This document shows, piece after piece, positions 9,135 to 17,597 of a stretch of DNA of 25,962 nucleotides. This DNA comes from Bacteroidales bacterium (lineage in GTDB: Bacteria > Bacteroidota > Bacteroidia > Bacteroidales > VadinHA17), in contig JAFGXK010000019.1 in NCBI GenBank assembly GCA_016936695.1, positions 1 through 25,962 of the forward strand, given 5' to 3'. Each line of letters opens with the position of its first letter. The stretch's first letter is position 1. A model generated the notes under the pieces. That model worked only from the letters and a program-made list of their open reading frames with translations. It did not search any database and was not told the DNA's origin. The position numbers and the translations under genes are program-made.

Positions 9135-9911
9135 ATGGTTTCCAATTTAGCATATGTCAATCCAAGGGCCAGACTGGCGGACAACGTAACGGTGGAGCCG
9201 TTCGCCTATATAGATGCTTCCGTTGAAATAGGTGAAGGAACATGGATAGGCCCCAATGCTACTGTGCTTTTTGGCGCAAGGATAGGCAGGAATTGCAAGG
9301 TTTTTCCATCAGCGGTTATTTCTGGCATACCCCAGGATCTTAAATTCATGGGAGAGGACACAACCGCCGAGATCGGTGACGGAACCACAATAAGGGAAGC
9401 CGCAACTGTAAACCGTGGAACTGCTTCCGCCGGAAGGACAATTATAGGCGCCAATTGCCTGATCATGGCATATGCCCATGTCGGACACGACTGTATTGTT
9501 GGAGACAACTGTATTCTGGGCAACTCGTCAGGCCTGGCAGGCGAAGTGAAAGTTGACGACTGGGCCATACTCAGCGCGGGAACACTTGTGCACCAGTTTG
9601 CAAGGATCGGGGGACATGTAATTATCGGAGGCGGTTCAAAGGTCAGGACCGACGTTCCTCCCTTTATCAAGGCTGACCGGGACCCCTTGACTTATCTCGG
9701 GCTTAATACCGTTGGTCTTACAAGGCGAGGCTTTCAGAAAGAGAGGATCGACAATATTCACAACATTTACAGGGCTGTTTATCAGAACGGAATGAATGTC
9801 ACCCAGGCTCTTGAATATATAGAAAAGGAATTCACTCCGTCAGCTGACCGCGATTACATAATTGATTTCATCCACAAATCGCAAAGAGGAATAATACGCG
9901 GCCCGCGTTAG
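9135..9911 (+). CDS. lpxA: Acyl-ACP--UDP-N-acetylglucosamine O-acyltransferase
   Basis: LpxA transfers a hydroxyacyl chain from ACP to the 3-hydroxyl of UDP-GlcNAc, the first step of lipid A synthesis. The 258-residue length is normal. Hexapeptide repeats (IGEGTWIGPNATV, IGRNCKVFPSAVI) build the beta helix; the catalytic histidine is expected at H118 in MAYAHVGHDC. The family segment SGIPQDLKF is also present. The helical C-terminus begins near LGLNTVGLTRRGF. It follows lpxC-fabZ by 8 nt in the same operon. It ends 4 nt from the stop of the convergent thiL gene, leaving no room for a separate terminator. Confidence 0.97.
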   Translation: MVSNLAYVNPRARLADNVTVEPFAYIDASVEIGEGTWIGPNATVLFGARIGRNCKVFPSAVISGIPQDLKFMGEDTTAEIGDGTTIREAATVNRGTASAGRTIIGANCLIMAYAHVGHDCIVGDNCILGNSSGLAGEVKVDDWAILSAGTLVHQFARIGGHVIIGGGSKVRTDVPPFIKADRDPLTYLGLNTVGLTRRGFQKERIDNIHNIYRAVYQNGMNVTQALEYIEKEFTPSADRDYIIDFIHKSQRGIIRGPR

Positions 9912-9915
9912 CAGA

Positions 9916-10953
9916 CTATTCCTTTTCCCATCCCTGTGCCCTTAGCTCCACCTCATTACCTTCGCCGGTAACCAGGAAGCATCCCTGCTCCTTACCTGTC
10001 ATGTGACCTATCAGAGCGACGTCGGGTATTGTTTTAATTTTTTCCGCATGTTCCAGCGGTAAGGTAAACAGCAGCTCATAATCTTCCCCGCCGTTGAGGG
10101 CCGGAATCATGGGGTCAATATTAAACTCCTCCGCACTTTTCCATGTTTCATTATCGACCGGGATTCTATCGTGGTAGATCCTGCAGCCCGTGTCCGACAG
10201 TCTGCAAAGGTGAATCAGGTCAGAGGCAAGTCCGTCGGAAACATCAATCATGGAAGTCGGCAGTATATTGCCGGCTGCCAGATCCTTCAGAACCTTTTCG
10301 GGAAATTCCGGTTTCAGCTGGCGTTCAATAATGTATTCATAGCCTGACAGGTCGGGTTGGACCGGATTATCCTTATCATAAATCTTCCTTTCGCGTTCAA
10401 GGACCTGGAGTCCCATGTAGGAAGCTCCGAAACTTCCTGTTGCGCATATCAGGTCATTGGGTCTGGCGCCGTTTCTGCGAACTATACTATCGCGGCCGGC
10501 CCGTCCGATGGCAGTCACTCCGATTGTCATACCAGTAAGGGAGCTGGTCGTGTCTCCGCCAGCCAGGTCTGTCCTGTATCTCTTGCATGCAAGCCCGATG
10601 CCTTCGTAAAGTTCCTCTAGATGCTCAACCTTAAACCTTGTACTGATTCCAACAGCAATCAGAATCTGCTCCGGAGTACCATTCATGGCGTAAATATCGG
10701 AGATGGCTCTTATTACAGCCTTGTACCCAAGATGCTTAAGAGGTGTGTACACAAGGTTGAAGTGGATCCCTTCCAGCAGAAGATCGGTTGACACCAGTGT
10801 AAGTTCATTCCCGGAGTCGATGACCGCCGAGTCATCGCCTTTGCCTGTTACGGTGCTCTTGTTGTAAATTACCGTTTCCCGGGTGATGTGTTCAATAAGT
10901 CCGAACTTGCCGAACCGGCCGGCTGGTGTGTTACTGGTCTCAGGATCGCTCAT
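9916..10953 (-). CDS. thiL: Thiamine-monophosphate kinase
   Basis: ThiL phosphorylates thiamine monophosphate to thiamine diphosphate, the last step of cofactor synthesis. The 345-residue product shows family motifs in order: FGLIEHITRE near the start, GDDSAVID (ATP/Mg region), STDLLLEGIHFN, SDIYAMNG, LAGGDTTSS, ATGSFGASYMGLQVLER, IDVSDGLASDLIHL and LNGGEDYELLFTLP. No other thi genes are in the window. It begins 36 nt after the YccF-like gene and may share its transcript with that gene and the MuiA-like gene. No thiamine riboswitch was recognised upstream. Confidence 0.96.
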   Translation of the reverse strand: MSDPETSNTPAGRFGKFGLIEHITRETVIYNKSTVTGKGDDSAVIDSGNELTLVSTDLLLEGIHFNLVYTPLKHLGYKAVIRAISDIYAMNGTPEQILIAVGISTRFKVEHLEELYEGIGLACKRYRTDLAGGDTTSSLTGMTIGVTAIGRAGRDSIVRRNGARPNDLICATGSFGASYMGLQVLERERKIYDKDNPVQPDLSGYEYIIERQLKPEFPEKVLKDLAAGNILPTSMIDVSDGLASDLIHLCRLSDTGCRIYHDRIPVDNETWKSAEEFNIDPMIPALNGGEDYELLFTLPLEHAEKIKTIPDVALIGHMTGKEQGCFLVTGEGNEVELRAQGWEKE

Positions 10954-10989
10954 AAATATGGTTTCTCTTTATCTGTACTTTAACGCTTA

Positions 10990-11364
10990 TCAGGTATGGA
11001 TGATGCGTCGTCCGAAAGGATTTATAGCCACTTCGGTAAGCTTAAAGTGCTGGTTGCCGAAGGGGATACCGATTATTGTAATATAAAGCAGGACTCCGAA
11101 GAATGCATGTGTCAGTGCAATCCAGATGCCGCCGCAAATAAGCCACAGCACGTTCATGAAAACATAAAGGCAGCCTGAGCCCCGTGGTTCCATCCTGCTT
11201 GTCCTGCCGAAAGGCCACAGTGACAATGATCCCATTTTGAGTGTCTGGAGACCGAAAGGGATACCTACGATTGTCAGCATGAGGATAAGGCTTCCTATAA
11301 AGTACTCAATTGCGATTATGATACCTCCAAATATAAGCCAGATGAGATTTCCCAGAATTTTCAT
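10990..11364 (-). CDS. YccF-like inner membrane protein
   Basis: 124-residue membrane protein of the YccF (DUF307) family, whose function is not established. It is built as two similar halves, each with a hydrophobic segment and the motif I(V/I)GIPFGxQ followed by a (W/N)PFGR box: TIVGIPFGLQ ... LWPFGR, then TIIGIPFGNQ ... NPFGRR. Four hydrophobic segments are visible (near residues 3-20, 21-38, 67-84, 86-100). The start lies 12 nt after the MuiA-like gene's stop, so co-transcription is likely. Confidence 0.87.
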   Translation of the reverse strand: MKILGNLIWLIFGGIIIAIEYFIGSLILMLTIVGIPFGLQTLKMGSLSLWPFGRTSRMEPRGSGCLYVFMNVLWLICGGIWIALTHAFFGVLLYITIIGIPFGNQHFKLTEVAINPFGRRIIHT

Positions 11365-11376
11365 TTCTTCAGGTTT

Positions 11377-12999
11377 TTATTCGAGAATTATGGTCTTGTC
11401 CTTTGGATACTTAACCGAATATGTCAGAATAATTTCCCTGGTTTCCTGAGGTTTGATTTCAAGGTTCCAGCTGACTTCCCCGGTCTGCCTGTTAAAATTA
11501 CCGCCCGAAAGTTCTTCTGCTTCAACCTCTATACCGCTGTTGGATGACAGAGGTATCTGATCGTTGACGGTTATTTTTATCCGGGCAGACTTATTGTTCC
11601 GTACCGTGATCAGGAATGAATAGGTTTCCGTAAGGTTGGAGCCGAATGTCCTCCTGCTTGTATAGTCCTTTCTTTTTTCTCTTTTCACGAGTATGCTGTT
11701 GTCATTTCCGAGCGAAACGCTGAGGGTGTCCTTCAGCTGATTCACATTAAGGAATGATTTTCCCACGAAAGTGTTTTCAAAGTACAAGGTTGCTTCACCT
11801 CCGATAAGGTTTTGTTCAGCCCATCCGGAAATATTAGCGGTAAGGTAAGCAAGGGGTGAAAGCTTGGGAACTGTAACGTATTTGTATTCTGCCGGGGTGG
11901 TGGTGCGCTGGATCTCGACAGTCTGAACCTTGCCGTCCGGTTCTATTGTAAAGGGCGCCGCCACATCGAAGGATACAGTGGTTTCCCCGACGGTTTTTTC
12001 TATTGCTACCGGTGCCGCTTCAGCGTACTGATCCATTGCTTCCTGTGCGGCCATTACTGTCTCGTTTAATCTGGCATCTTCCCTCACTCCGGCTGACTTG
12101 GCACCCCTCATCATGACCCTTGGTTCGGGTGCCGGGATGTAATAGTCAATGAACCACGGATACAGAACAGGAATGTCGCCGGAAACCCATGGAGTGGCGT
12201 TTGAGAAACTAAGCTTTACATCCTTCCAGGTGACGCCTGTGTTCTGAAATACATTTGCCTTGTAGTAAATAGTAACCGGTTTGGTTATATTGTCAACCCT
12301 GATATCGTATGAAGGGTACCATCCGGCATTGTTAACCAAATAGCTGAATGCAAGTTTTCCTGAAACAGGTTTTTCAGCTGAAACGGTTACGGATATTTCG
12401 CCCGAGGGAAGCTGCTGTTTTCCGAATTTCTCGGAGATCTGCTTCTGGAGGGCCTCGATCTGTTTCTCGTAATCCTTGATGAGCCTTGTTTTCTTAAGTA
12501 CAGTGGTCTTGACCTGTTCCATATTGCTGGTGTAGAGTTCCATCACAGTCTTAAGCTGTTCAACCGAAAATGTGGTTTCCTTTACAAGGATGGCTCTGTT
12601 GGCGACCAGAAAAGCCTCTTTCTCGCTCAGAACCGAGATTGCTGCCTTTTCATCCTCGACCTTGAGCTGCAAAGCTTCAATCTGGCTCCGGATGGTTTTC
12701 ACTTCAGGAATTGCCTCGAGATTTTCAAGGTAGTTATTCCTGTGATTTACAGAAAGGATTGTGAAATCGCCGAATCCCTTTGCCTGGATGCTTCCCGGAT
12801 CGATATACGGCGAGAGGGATCCGAGTTTAAGAATGGATGTTCCTGCTTGCAGATCGAAGCTGCCCTCGTGGTTCACCTGTGCCCTGTCGGGGTATACGGT
12901 AACATTTTTAATACCTGCCTTAATGTCTTTTTCTGTATCGGCAGACAAGTTAAGTGCCTGGGCCATTATCAGTATTAAGATTATTAACAATTTCTTCAT
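11377..12999 (-). CDS. MuiA-family (DUF4140/DUF4139) secreted protein
   Basis: 540 residues from the chosen ATG at 12999, which gives a clean signal peptide (MKKLLIILILIMAQALNLSA). An alternative ATG at 13020 would add seven residues (MCLIKKG) before it. The N-terminal DUF4140 region (IKNVTVYPDRAQVNHEGSF, about residues 28-120) is followed by a long charged coiled coil (about 85-190). The DUF4139 region (YLVNNAGWYPSYDIRVD; NTGVTWKDVKLSFSNATPW) runs to the C-terminus. The family name 'mucoidy inhibitor A' comes from related proteins; the biochemical function is unknown. It is probably periplasmic or surface-exposed and leads a minus-strand group with the YccF-like gene and thiL. Confidence 0.88.
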   Translation of the reverse strand: MKKLLIILILIMAQALNLSADTEKDIKAGIKNVTVYPDRAQVNHEGSFDLQAGTSILKLGSLSPYIDPGSIQAKGFGDFTILSVNHRNNYLENLEAIPEVKTIRSQIEALQLKVEDEKAAISVLSEKEAFLVANRAILVKETTFSVEQLKTVMELYTSNMEQVKTTVLKKTRLIKDYEKQIEALQKQISEKFGKQQLPSGEISVTVSAEKPVSGKLAFSYLVNNAGWYPSYDIRVDNITKPVTIYYKANVFQNTGVTWKDVKLSFSNATPWVSGDIPVLYPWFIDYYIPAPEPRVMMRGAKSAGVREDARLNETVMAAQEAMDQYAEAAPVAIEKTVGETTVSFDVAAPFTIEPDGKVQTVEIQRTTTPAEYKYVTVPKLSPLAYLTANISGWAEQNLIGGEATLYFENTFVGKSFLNVNQLKDTLSVSLGNDNSILVKREKRKDYTSRRTFGSNLTETYSFLITVRNNKSARIKITVNDQIPLSSNSGIEVEAEELSGGNFNRQTGEVSWNLEIKPQETREIILTYSVKYPKDKTIILE

Positions 13000-13050
13000 T
13001 CCTTTTTTAATTAAGCACATAAAGTTACAACTTTCTGAAAAAAGTCCAAT

Positions 13051-13087
13051 AACAATAATCAGGCCGTCTTTTGCCTGATTATTTGTT
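13051..13087. terminator. Strong inverted repeat, putative transcription terminator
   Basis: AATAATCAGGC and GCCTGATTATT form a perfect 11-bp stem around an 8-nt loop; a one-base bulge lets the flanking AACA/TGTT pair as well. It lies 147 nt downstream of the stop at 13234 and 52 nt upstream of the MuiA-like start. That position would end the OmpA/secreted-protein operon. On the minus strand the T-run after the stem is delayed by about ten bases, so it is not a textbook intrinsic terminator. Confidence 0.55.
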
Positions 13088-13233
13088 ATCTGTTAAGTGT
13101 TAATCTGCAGTTTTTAATACTGATTATTGCCACGACTGTCACAAGTCTTCTGGTGTTCCCTTGATTTGTCAATGGGGAAAGTATTATTGTCTATCTGTTT
13201 TATTAAAAGTCATTTCATGGTCAGAAAGAATGG

Positions 13234-14403
13234 TTATTCTTCGAGATAAAGTTCCCAGTTAAATGTTTTACGGAAGTAATTTCCCCCGGATTTGTTTTTA
13301 TCCTCCCATTCACCTTTTCCGGAATAAAAAGTTTTATTGTTCCCGCCTTTCACCATAAAATCGGGGTGTACCTGGGTTTCGGAAAAATTGAGTAACAATG
13401 TTGCCTGCTTTTCCCTTATGCGCTGTCGTTCTTCTGTCGATACTTTCCTGTTTTCGGGAAATTTACCGAACTCATCTACCAATATTGATCCTTCCCATCG
13501 AGCTCCCAGGTCACCTCTCTCATCTTCAGAAACAGGGCCGACCTGAATAACATCAGGCGGTCCCTCCGGTATATCGTCACCCCTCCAGTCAATTTTCAAT
13601 GGTACAGGTGTGTATATAATTCCCTCGACTGATCCGTTTCCGGGATTCAGACTCAGCATGACCAGGCTGTTATACGCTGACGGCTTTGCTGTGGTTGCTG
13701 TGGATTGAAGATGATCCTGTGATGTTACTTTTTCAGCTCTGCCCTGTATTTCAAGTACTTTAAATTCTTTTACACGCAAACTGTTTCCAATTGCCCAGGG
13801 TTCACAGTCAATTCTTACTACTGAGGTTATTTCATATTTCTTATAAGTTTTGCTTCCCATATATTCCTGTTTTTCCTCTCTGTATTGAAGCAGCATATAT
13901 GTGTCGAGTAAAAGTTTCAGATTTGTACTATTCAGTAAATAACCGTCCTCAGATTCATTTAAGGATACTTCTTCAAGAGGAACATTGGTAACTGAGCAAT
14001 AGGCACTGATTTCTACTTTAGGTTCCTTTGGACGCAAAGGTGCACGGTAATAAAATTCAACCCTGTCGTTGTTCCCCAGCCAGAAAATTTTATAAGAGGC
14101 AATTCCCGGTATTGGGATTGGCCTTATTTCAGGATCATAGTTATTCCAGGCTGTTCCATCCAATATTTGACCGGCACTGCAACTGACAATAATTCTGTCT
14201 CCAGCCATAACAGTCGTGTCGGGCTTATACTCTTGGTTACTCTTATTGCGAAAATTATTAAGCGTAATTCTTGTAGTCTCACCAGGGCGAAGTACCTTTT
14301 TTTCTGCAATAATATTCACACTACCCGGAATATTCTGGCCAGACAAATTGAAAGAGCACAAAAAAGCAACAAGACACAGCAAATTCAAAAATTTAGTATT
14401 CAT
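13234..14403 (-). CDS. Secreted protein of unknown function
   Basis: 389 residues, not recognised. It begins with a signal peptide (MNTKFLNLLCLVAFLCSFNL, cleavage probably near SGQN). A beta-rich, polar exported protein follows. The first part (VNIIAEKKVLRPGETTRITLNN) resembles the start of Ig-like or invasin-type beta domains (PGETTRITL plus later VEFYYRAP and VEISAYCSV), but this is only suggestive. Residues about 180-330 contain several short beta strands, and the C-terminus ends in an aromatic strand (FRKTFNWELYLEE). It starts 16 nt after the OmpA gene's stop, so it is probably co-expressed with it and may be an envelope partner. No catalytic motif is visible. Confidence 0.8.
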   Translation of the reverse strand: MNTKFLNLLCLVAFLCSFNLSGQNIPGSVNIIAEKKVLRPGETTRITLNNFRNKSNQEYKPDTTVMAGDRIIVSCSAGQILDGTAWNNYDPEIRPIPIPGIASYKIFWLGNNDRVEFYYRAPLRPKEPKVEISAYCSVTNVPLEEVSLNESEDGYLLNSTNLKLLLDTYMLLQYREEKQEYMGSKTYKKYEITSVVRIDCEPWAIGNSLRVKEFKVLEIQGRAEKVTSQDHLQSTATTAKPSAYNSLVMLSLNPGNGSVEGIIYTPVPLKIDWRGDDIPEGPPDVIQVGPVSEDERGDLGARWEGSILVDEFGKFPENRKVSTEERQRIREKQATLLLNFSETQVHPDFMVKGGNNKTFYSGKGEWEDKNKSGGNYFRKTFNWELYLEE

Positions 14404-14419
14404 ATGTATTGCTCCGGAT

Positions 14420-15667
14420 TTAGATTTTCACGAACTCTACCCTGCGGTTGTTGGCCTTTCCCTCAGGGGTGGCGTTTGAGTCGAGAGGCCTGGCCTCACC
14501 CCAACCTTTTGAGGTCATACGGTTTTCATCAATACCCAATTCCTTCAGTGTGCTGACTACAGTTTCTGCACGCTGTTCCGAAAGAGTCTGGTTGAAAGCA
14601 TCATCTCCGTCGCTGTCGGTATGGCCCTCAACACTGAAGTTAACCTCCGGATGTTCCTTCATCAGGGTGGCGATCTCATTGATTACACCCATTGACTCAG
14701 GCTTGAGTGTTGCCTTGTTCACATCGAACCGTATTCCGTTGGCAATGATCTTACCGTCTTGCATGAAGCGGTCATAATACTTGACTCCTCCTTCGGCGAT
14801 ACGGATATTTTTTATATAAAAATGGCTTTCATCACTTGAATGCAACGCACGTAAAGAAATACCGGTGGGATTAATACTGAGATGGGGGATGTTTATCAAC
14901 CTTGTCTCATTGAGATATGCTTTCAACTGCCCTTTCGTATAGGCGACAGCCACATGAGCCCATTGATTGTTCACTTTCTCTCCTCCGGACAGTTTACTTG
15001 AGGCAGGACTAAACTCCATTCCGTCACCCCACACATCCAGATAGGCTCTCCCTTTAGGAGAACTCTGATTCTTCATATCATAGAGATAAACCGAGATGGC
15101 GTCATGAGGAATATATGCATCCAGCTCTATTGTAAAGATATCCGGAAGATAATCTGACTGAGGCTCTTTCATGTACGGGATGATTGTGGAACCATACTCC
15201 CTGAACATAATGACATTTTCACCGTCAAGGGCAGCTACCTCAATATTCCCGTCGTGCAGATCCCATCGCGAAGGAAACTCTCCGTTCTCCTCGCCTGTGA
15301 GATTATCTTCATAGATTACCCTGTCGCCCGGTACGAAGTCATACTTTGCCCAGTTAAGTGCTGGTCCTGATTGTTTTCCTGCCGATGATTCAGAGTCAGC
15401 TGTCTGGTTTACACCAGATTGTTTCCCTGTCTCTACTTCTTGTTCACTTTCCCCTGTTTTATCTTTATTTTTCTTCTTAAACAGTCCTCCTATACCTTCT
15501 TCCAGCTTATCGAAACCTTTGTCAATAGTTTTGTCAATACCTCTGTTAACCCTTCGCTCACCCTCCTGTTCCGTCTTTTTTACAGGATCCTTAACCTGGG
15601 CGTCAGCAACCTGATTGTAGCTGAAGAGAAGGCCGCCCATAATAAATAATGAAATGATTGCTTTCAT
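14420..15667 (-). CDS. OmpA-family protein with a LamG-like domain
   Basis: 415 residues from the ATG at 15667, which gives a signal peptide (MKAIISLFIMGGLLFSYNQV, cleavage near ADAQ). A charged, low-complexity linker follows (residues about 25-100; Lys/Glu/Gly rich). A beta-sandwich concanavalin/LamG-like region (about 110-295) shows the family pattern NNQWAHVAVAYTKGQLKAYL. The C-terminal OmpA domain (about 305-415) has the peptidoglycan-binding pattern VEGHTDSDGDDAFNQTLSEQ and RMTSKGWGEARP. It lies 4 nt after the LuxR-type gene's stop and 16 nt before the secreted-protein gene. It probably sits in the outer membrane or periplasm, anchoring to peptidoglycan. An ATG at 15697 would overlap the upstream gene and weaken the signal peptide. 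Confidence 0.9.
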   Translation of the reverse strand: MKAIISLFIMGGLLFSYNQVADAQVKDPVKKTEQEGERRVNRGIDKTIDKGFDKLEEGIGGLFKKKNKDKTGESEQEVETGKQSGVNQTADSESSAGKQSGPALNWAKYDFVPGDRVIYEDNLTGEENGEFPSRWDLHDGNIEVAALDGENVIMFREYGSTIIPYMKEPQSDYLPDIFTIELDAYIPHDAISVYLYDMKNQSSPKGRAYLDVWGDGMEFSPASSKLSGGEKVNNQWAHVAVAYTKGQLKAYLNETRLINIPHLSINPTGISLRALHSSDESHFYIKNIRIAEGGVKYYDRFMQDGKIIANGIRFDVNKATLKPESMGVINEIATLMKEHPEVNFSVEGHTDSDGDDAFNQTLSEQRAETVVSTLKELGIDENRMTSKGWGEARPLDSNATPEGKANNRRVEFVKI

Positions 15668-15671
15668 GATC

Positions 15672-15932
15672 TCATCGTTTAGTTTGTATTTGTTCATTGT
15701 ATTTATTTATTGCCTCGATTTTATTTCCGGCTCCGAGTTTTCTATATATCTTTTTCAAATGGTACTTTATAGTATTGGGTGATTTACCAAGTACATTGGC
15801 AATGCTGTTATTGGTAAGCCCCACCTTGATCAGAAGCAGTATTTTTTCCTCAGATGATGTTATGAGCGGATGATTTTTCATCTGGAAGATTACTTTTTGC
15901 TTATAAATTTCAACAAAATGCAAATACGGCAT
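15672..15932 (-). CDS. Stand-alone LuxR-type (GerE) helix-turn-helix protein
   Basis: 86 residues as drawn, nearly all a LuxR/GerE DNA-binding domain: SSEEKILLLIKVGLTNNSIA, then NVLGKSPNTIKYHLKKIYRKL with the recognition helix around NTIKYHLKKIY. No receiver or ligand-binding domain is present. An internal ATG at 15881 would give a 69-residue protein containing the whole domain and would leave room upstream for the palindrome at 15934-15949, so the true start is uncertain. It lies directly before the OmpA gene and probably controls this small operon. It could be autoregulatory, or partner with the larger LuxR protein encoded upstream. Confidence 0.82.
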   Translation of the reverse strand: MPYLHFVEIYKQKVIFQMKNHPLITSSEEKILLLIKVGLTNNSIANVLGKSPNTIKYHLKKIYRKLGAGNKIEAINKYNEQIQTKR

Positions 15933-15933
15933 C

Positions 15934-15949
15934 CTACCCCAACGGGTAG
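15934..15949. promoter_or_regulatory. Candidate operator palindrome CTACCC-N4-GGGTAG
   Basis: A perfect 6-bp inverted repeat with a 4-bp spacer (CTACCCCAACGGGTAG) lies just upstream of the stand-alone LuxR gene. Its 16-bp symmetric form is the size expected for a dimeric helix-turn-helix site. It could instead be an RNA hairpin near the start codon. No second copy was noticed in the window. The regulatory role is inferred from position and symmetry only. Confidence 0.4.
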
Positions 15950-16035
15950 TTTTGACTATTGACCGGGGGAAAATGTCAAATCAAAAAAATAATAAAGATG
16001 GAGAAGGTAATGTATCCGGAAGATTGTAATCGAGA

Positions 16036-16056
16036 CACCTGAAAAGAGTTCAGGTG
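16036..16056. terminator. Inverted repeat overlapping the stop codon of the TPR/LuxR gene
   Basis: CACCTGAA and TTCAGGTG form a perfect 8-bp stem with a 5-nt loop. The minus-strand stop codon of the TPR/LuxR gene (16052-16050) lies inside the stem. It may be a terminator or attenuator between the two regulatory genes. No long U-tract follows on either strand, so terminator strength is doubtful. Confidence 0.4.
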
Positions 16057-17585
16057 CTAATAGGCTGATCATTTCTGCATCTGAGAAGCGCCTGGATACG
16101 GTTTTTTACATCGAGTTTGAGATAGATATTCTTAATGTGAAATTTGACAGTATTTTCTGATATAAATAATTTTTTTGCGATTTCAGTATTTGAACATCCG
16201 ATACCCAGATAGTACAGAATTTCACTTTCCCTGTCAGTCAGTCCCCACTTTTTGTACATCTCAGCGGGCTCAGCTTTAAGGCTGTCCTGTTCTTCACTGC
16301 CATTCAACTGTTCCTGCCGGATGATAAAGTGTTGGAGTTCGGCATAGATCTGATGTAACTTCTGGTTTTTACTTTTGATCCATAAGTGACCGGTTAAGAT
16401 TATGGATAATCCCAGCAGAATCAATACCCCGATTATTAACCTTTGTACATGGATCCTGTTTTGCTTCAACAAATTAGCCTGTTCGAGTAATTTAATCTGT
16501 TGTTCTTTCAGCTCGGTCTCGTAACGGGTAAGGAGTTCTGTGACCTGTTTTCTTGATTCAGCCTGGTTTATCCTGTCATGAAGTCTGTTATAGGCTTCAT
16601 AATATTCAAGAGCCTCCCTGAACTGCCCCTTCGCTTTATATATCTCATAATACCCCATCTTGATACCTCCCAGATCAGGTAGCCAGCTTGTATCGGATAA
16701 TCCATGAGCTTTATTAATTGCCTCCAGAGCTTTATCATAATCTCCTGCAATCAGATAAGCTGAGGACAATCCTCTGAATGAAGTCATCAATCCGTAATTG
16801 TCATTTAACCTTTTATCGATTTCAATGCCTTTCAGCCTGAATTCAAGAGCTTCTTTCAATCTGTTTTGTTTTTCAAATACAGAAGCCAGATTTGAATAAC
16901 CCGCGGACTCTCCTTTCAGATAATTATGGGCAACAGACAGGTCAATGAGCTGTTCATAATAGAATGCAGCAGAGTCTAAATTTTCTGACAGTTCAAAAAG
17001 GTAGGCAGTTTCATTATAAATATTTGCCACAACTTTATGATCTTTTATTCCTGGTATAAGATCCACTGCTTTGCTGCAATAGAAGCGGGCCTCATCGTAC
17101 CTTTTCAATACTCTGAGCAATTGCGCTATGTTTCTTGCACCACGAGCTCTTCTTAGTGTATCGTCCGATTCCCTGACCTGTTTATAGGCTTCCAGGTACC
17201 AGAAAAAGGCAGAATCATGTTTCCCGGTATATTCATATGTTTTGCCCAGCCCTGTCTTGGCATCATTTTTTATCTCATTACCGGTAAAACTATCTGGAGA
17301 TGAAATAACTCTTCTGAAATATGGCATTGCCAGGACATCAGAGCCCGACTGCATAAGGCTGTACCCGGTCTTATATTCCATTCTCATTCTGTCATCTTCA
17401 TTTATAGACCTTGTCTGAGCGGCAATTATGGCTTTATATATTTCAGCTGCTTCGGCATGTTTCTCAATTGATGCCAGGGAATCAGCTGTCTTTTCAAGGA
17501 GTAAAAAATTACGGGATTCCTGCCCATAAATTGCCAGACAGGGAGATATTAAATAGATGGATAATATATATATAAATCTGTTCGT
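16050..17585 (-). CDS. TPR-transmembrane-LuxR one-component regulator with an apparent ACG start
   Basis: The first ATG (17387) would give 445 residues, but the frame stays open upstream and encodes a plausible signal peptide (RFIYILSIYLISPCLAIYGQ) followed by more helical-repeat sequence. The codon expected to be ATG, at 17585-17583, is ACG. It is preceded by AAGGA at a 7-nt spacing, and no ATG, GTG or TTG occurs in frame between it and the upstream TGA at 17666-17664. From ACG the product is 511 residues: signal peptide, TPR repeats (about 25-340), a coiled-coil stretch, one membrane segment (about 381-401, LIIGVLILLGLSIILTGHLW) and a LuxR helix-turn-helix (about 447-503, LTDRESEILYYLGIGCSNTE). 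This architecture is common in Bacteroidota regulators, with TPRs outside and DNA binding inside the cell. The 445-residue form would lose export of the TPR domain. Confidence 0.75.
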   Translation of the reverse strand, partial: TNRFIYILSIYLISPCLAIYGQESRNFLLLEKTADSLASIEKHAEAAEIYKAIIAAQTRSINEDDRMRMEYKTGYSLMQSGSDVLAMPYFRRVISSPDSFTGNEIKNDAKTGLGKTYEYTGKHDSAFFWYLEAYKQVRESDDTLRRARGARNIAQLLRVLKRYDEARFYCSKAVDLIPGIKDHKVVANIYNETAYLFELSENLDSAAFYYEQLIDLSVAHNYLKGESAGYSNLASVFEKQNRLKEALEFRLKGIEIDKRLNDNYGLMTSFRGLSSAYLIAGDYDKALEAINKAHGLSDTSWLPDLGGIKMGYYEIYKAKGQFREALEYYEAYNRLHDRINQAESRKQVTELLTRYETELKEQQIKLLEQANLLKQNRIHVQRLIIGVLILLGLSIILTGHLWIKSKNQKLHQIYAELQHFIIRQEQLNGSEEQDSLKAEPAEMYKKWGLTDRESEILYYLGIGCSNTEIAKKLFISENTVKFHIKNIYLKLDVKNRIQALLRCRNDQPIST

Positions 17586-17592
17586 GTAAAAA

Positions 17593-17597
17593 TCCTT
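17593..17597 (-). promoter_or_regulatory. Shine-Dalgarno-like AAGGA supporting the ACG start
   Basis: On the minus strand AAGGA lies 7 nt before the ACG at 17585. This normal spacing is one reason to place the start there rather than at the internal ATG. Bacteroidota often do without such sites, so this is supporting evidence only. Confidence 0.4.

Noticed and set aside
10954..10989. Thiamine riboswitch before thiL
   Set aside because: The gap is only 36 nt and lies inside a probable operon; no TPP-riboswitch core was seen.
16050..17387. TPR/LuxR gene starting at the first ATG
   Set aside because: This would discard an in-frame signal peptide and 66 codons of matching TPR-like sequence; the ACG start was preferred, though not proven.
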